DNA of 64,000 nt, from NCBI GenBank assembly GCA_905250115.1, contig CAJNOI010000087.1:128248-192247 (forward strand). The letters run 5' to 3'. The notes beneath the pieces are model-generated. The model was not told the DNA's origin, did no database searches, and was given only the letters and a program-made list of their open reading frames with translations. A program made the translations under genes and the position numbers. Below, in pieces: positions 63,601-64,000 of the stretch; the first letter of the stretch is position 1; every line of letters starts with the position of its first letter. The stretch comes from Adineta steineri (lineage: Eukaryota; Rotifera; Eurotatoria; Adinetida; Adinetidae).

Positions 63601-64000
63601 AATATGACATCACCAATAAATATTGACATACATATCAAGAAGAAAACATTTCATTCGAGTATATGATGTCACGCAAGTCAATGATAATGTCTAAAAAACT
63701 TATTTTAGGGTCTTTATAATGTACCTGTCAAGTTTGTTTATCATCTTTTCTTAGTTAGAAATGTTCTTGTAGAACTTACTACATCAATGAATGCATCAGG
63801 GATATGTTGCCTTAGGGATGCGGGGGCGTACTCCCAACTTTTGAAAAACTATATATAGATCTTTTCAGTTCTAAAAAAATCTTTTTGCATCCCTCCCCTT
63901 ACTTTTCCTGCAATACATACTATTGATACCAATTAAGTTTCATTTTTGGTATTTATAAGATTAATTTTGACGCAGGGTTGAATAAAATATATGATATTTT
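60670..64000. other. Non-coding stretch to the right edge
   Basis: This is FoxQ2 upstream sequence and beyond. No exon-like frames were found. It contains a candidate inverted-repeat element (63154-63348) and a GC-richer patch near 63818-63840. Confidence 0.5.
63154..63348. repeat. Candidate small inverted-repeat element
   Basis: AAGTGGTCAGTAGA (63154-63167) and its inverse TCTACTGACCACTT (63335-63348) match exactly over 14 bp, 195 bp end to end. Near the right end TACTGATC(A/G)TTT is repeated in tandem-like fashion. No coding capacity is evident. Confidence 0.6.

Overview
The window looks like nuclear DNA from a bdelloid rotifer, or a very close relative. It is strongly AT-rich and carries many short introns of about 50-60 bp with ordinary GT...AG ends. 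Clearly animal genes (a four-domain sodium channel, a cadherin, a FoxQ2 forkhead factor, a kinesin-2, SEC24) sit beside families that in animals are known mainly from bdelloids or are otherwise bacterial or fungal (arginine ADP-ribosyltransferases with TPR tails, a GHL10/DUF187 glycoside-hydrolase-like protein with a small Cys-rich domain, a PqqB-like metallo-beta-lactamase-fold protein). The organism call is inference from gene content; no ribosomal or mitochondrial marker is present.

Layout. 1-324: 5' part of an ART/TPR gene running off the left edge (-). 2.4-6.0 kb: divergent pair of a secreted GHL10-like protein (-) and a compact ADP-ribosyltransferase (+). 6.0-9.4 kb: non-coding, holding a decayed tandem array of about 94 bp period. 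9.4-15.4 kb: SEC24 (16 exons, -) head to head with a PqqB-like gene (3 exons, +). 15.7-16.6 kb: ART/TPR pseudogene interrupted by a CpG-rich inverted-repeat element. 19.4-21.8 kb: protocadherin-like gene (-). 24.6-34.0 kb: complete 30-exon voltage-gated sodium channel (-) with a DEKA selectivity filter and several short repeats in its introns. 36.7-37.9 kb: unknown four-TM protein (+). 38.7-43.6 kb: unknown single-TM protein (-), 5' end unresolved. 44.4-45.8 kb: RRM RNA-binding protein (-), divergent from a UBAP2/Lingerer-like gene (46.3-49.6 kb, +). 49.6-53.7 kb: non-coding, with a direct duplication bracketing about 1.9 kb of decayed sequence. 53.7-54.1 kb: 95-aa membrane protein (-), divergent from a KIF17/OSM-3-like kinesin (55.0-58.7 kb, +). 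59.7-60.7 kb: FoxQ2 (-). 60.7-64.0 kb: no gene seen.

Exon models were built by hand, by chaining GT...AG boundaries that keep one open frame. For SEC24, the sodium channel, UBAP2-like, KIF17-like, RRM, PqqB-like and FoxQ2 genes the spliced lengths are exact multiples of three with no internal stop. Many genes share short divergent upstream regions. Functions fall into membrane excitability and adhesion, vesicle and ciliary transport, RNA regulation, and a set of probably acquired enzymes. The least ordinary parts are the probable transferred genes, the short inverted-repeat elements in introns and a pseudogene, the 94-bp array, and the duplicated block at 50.0-52.2 kb.
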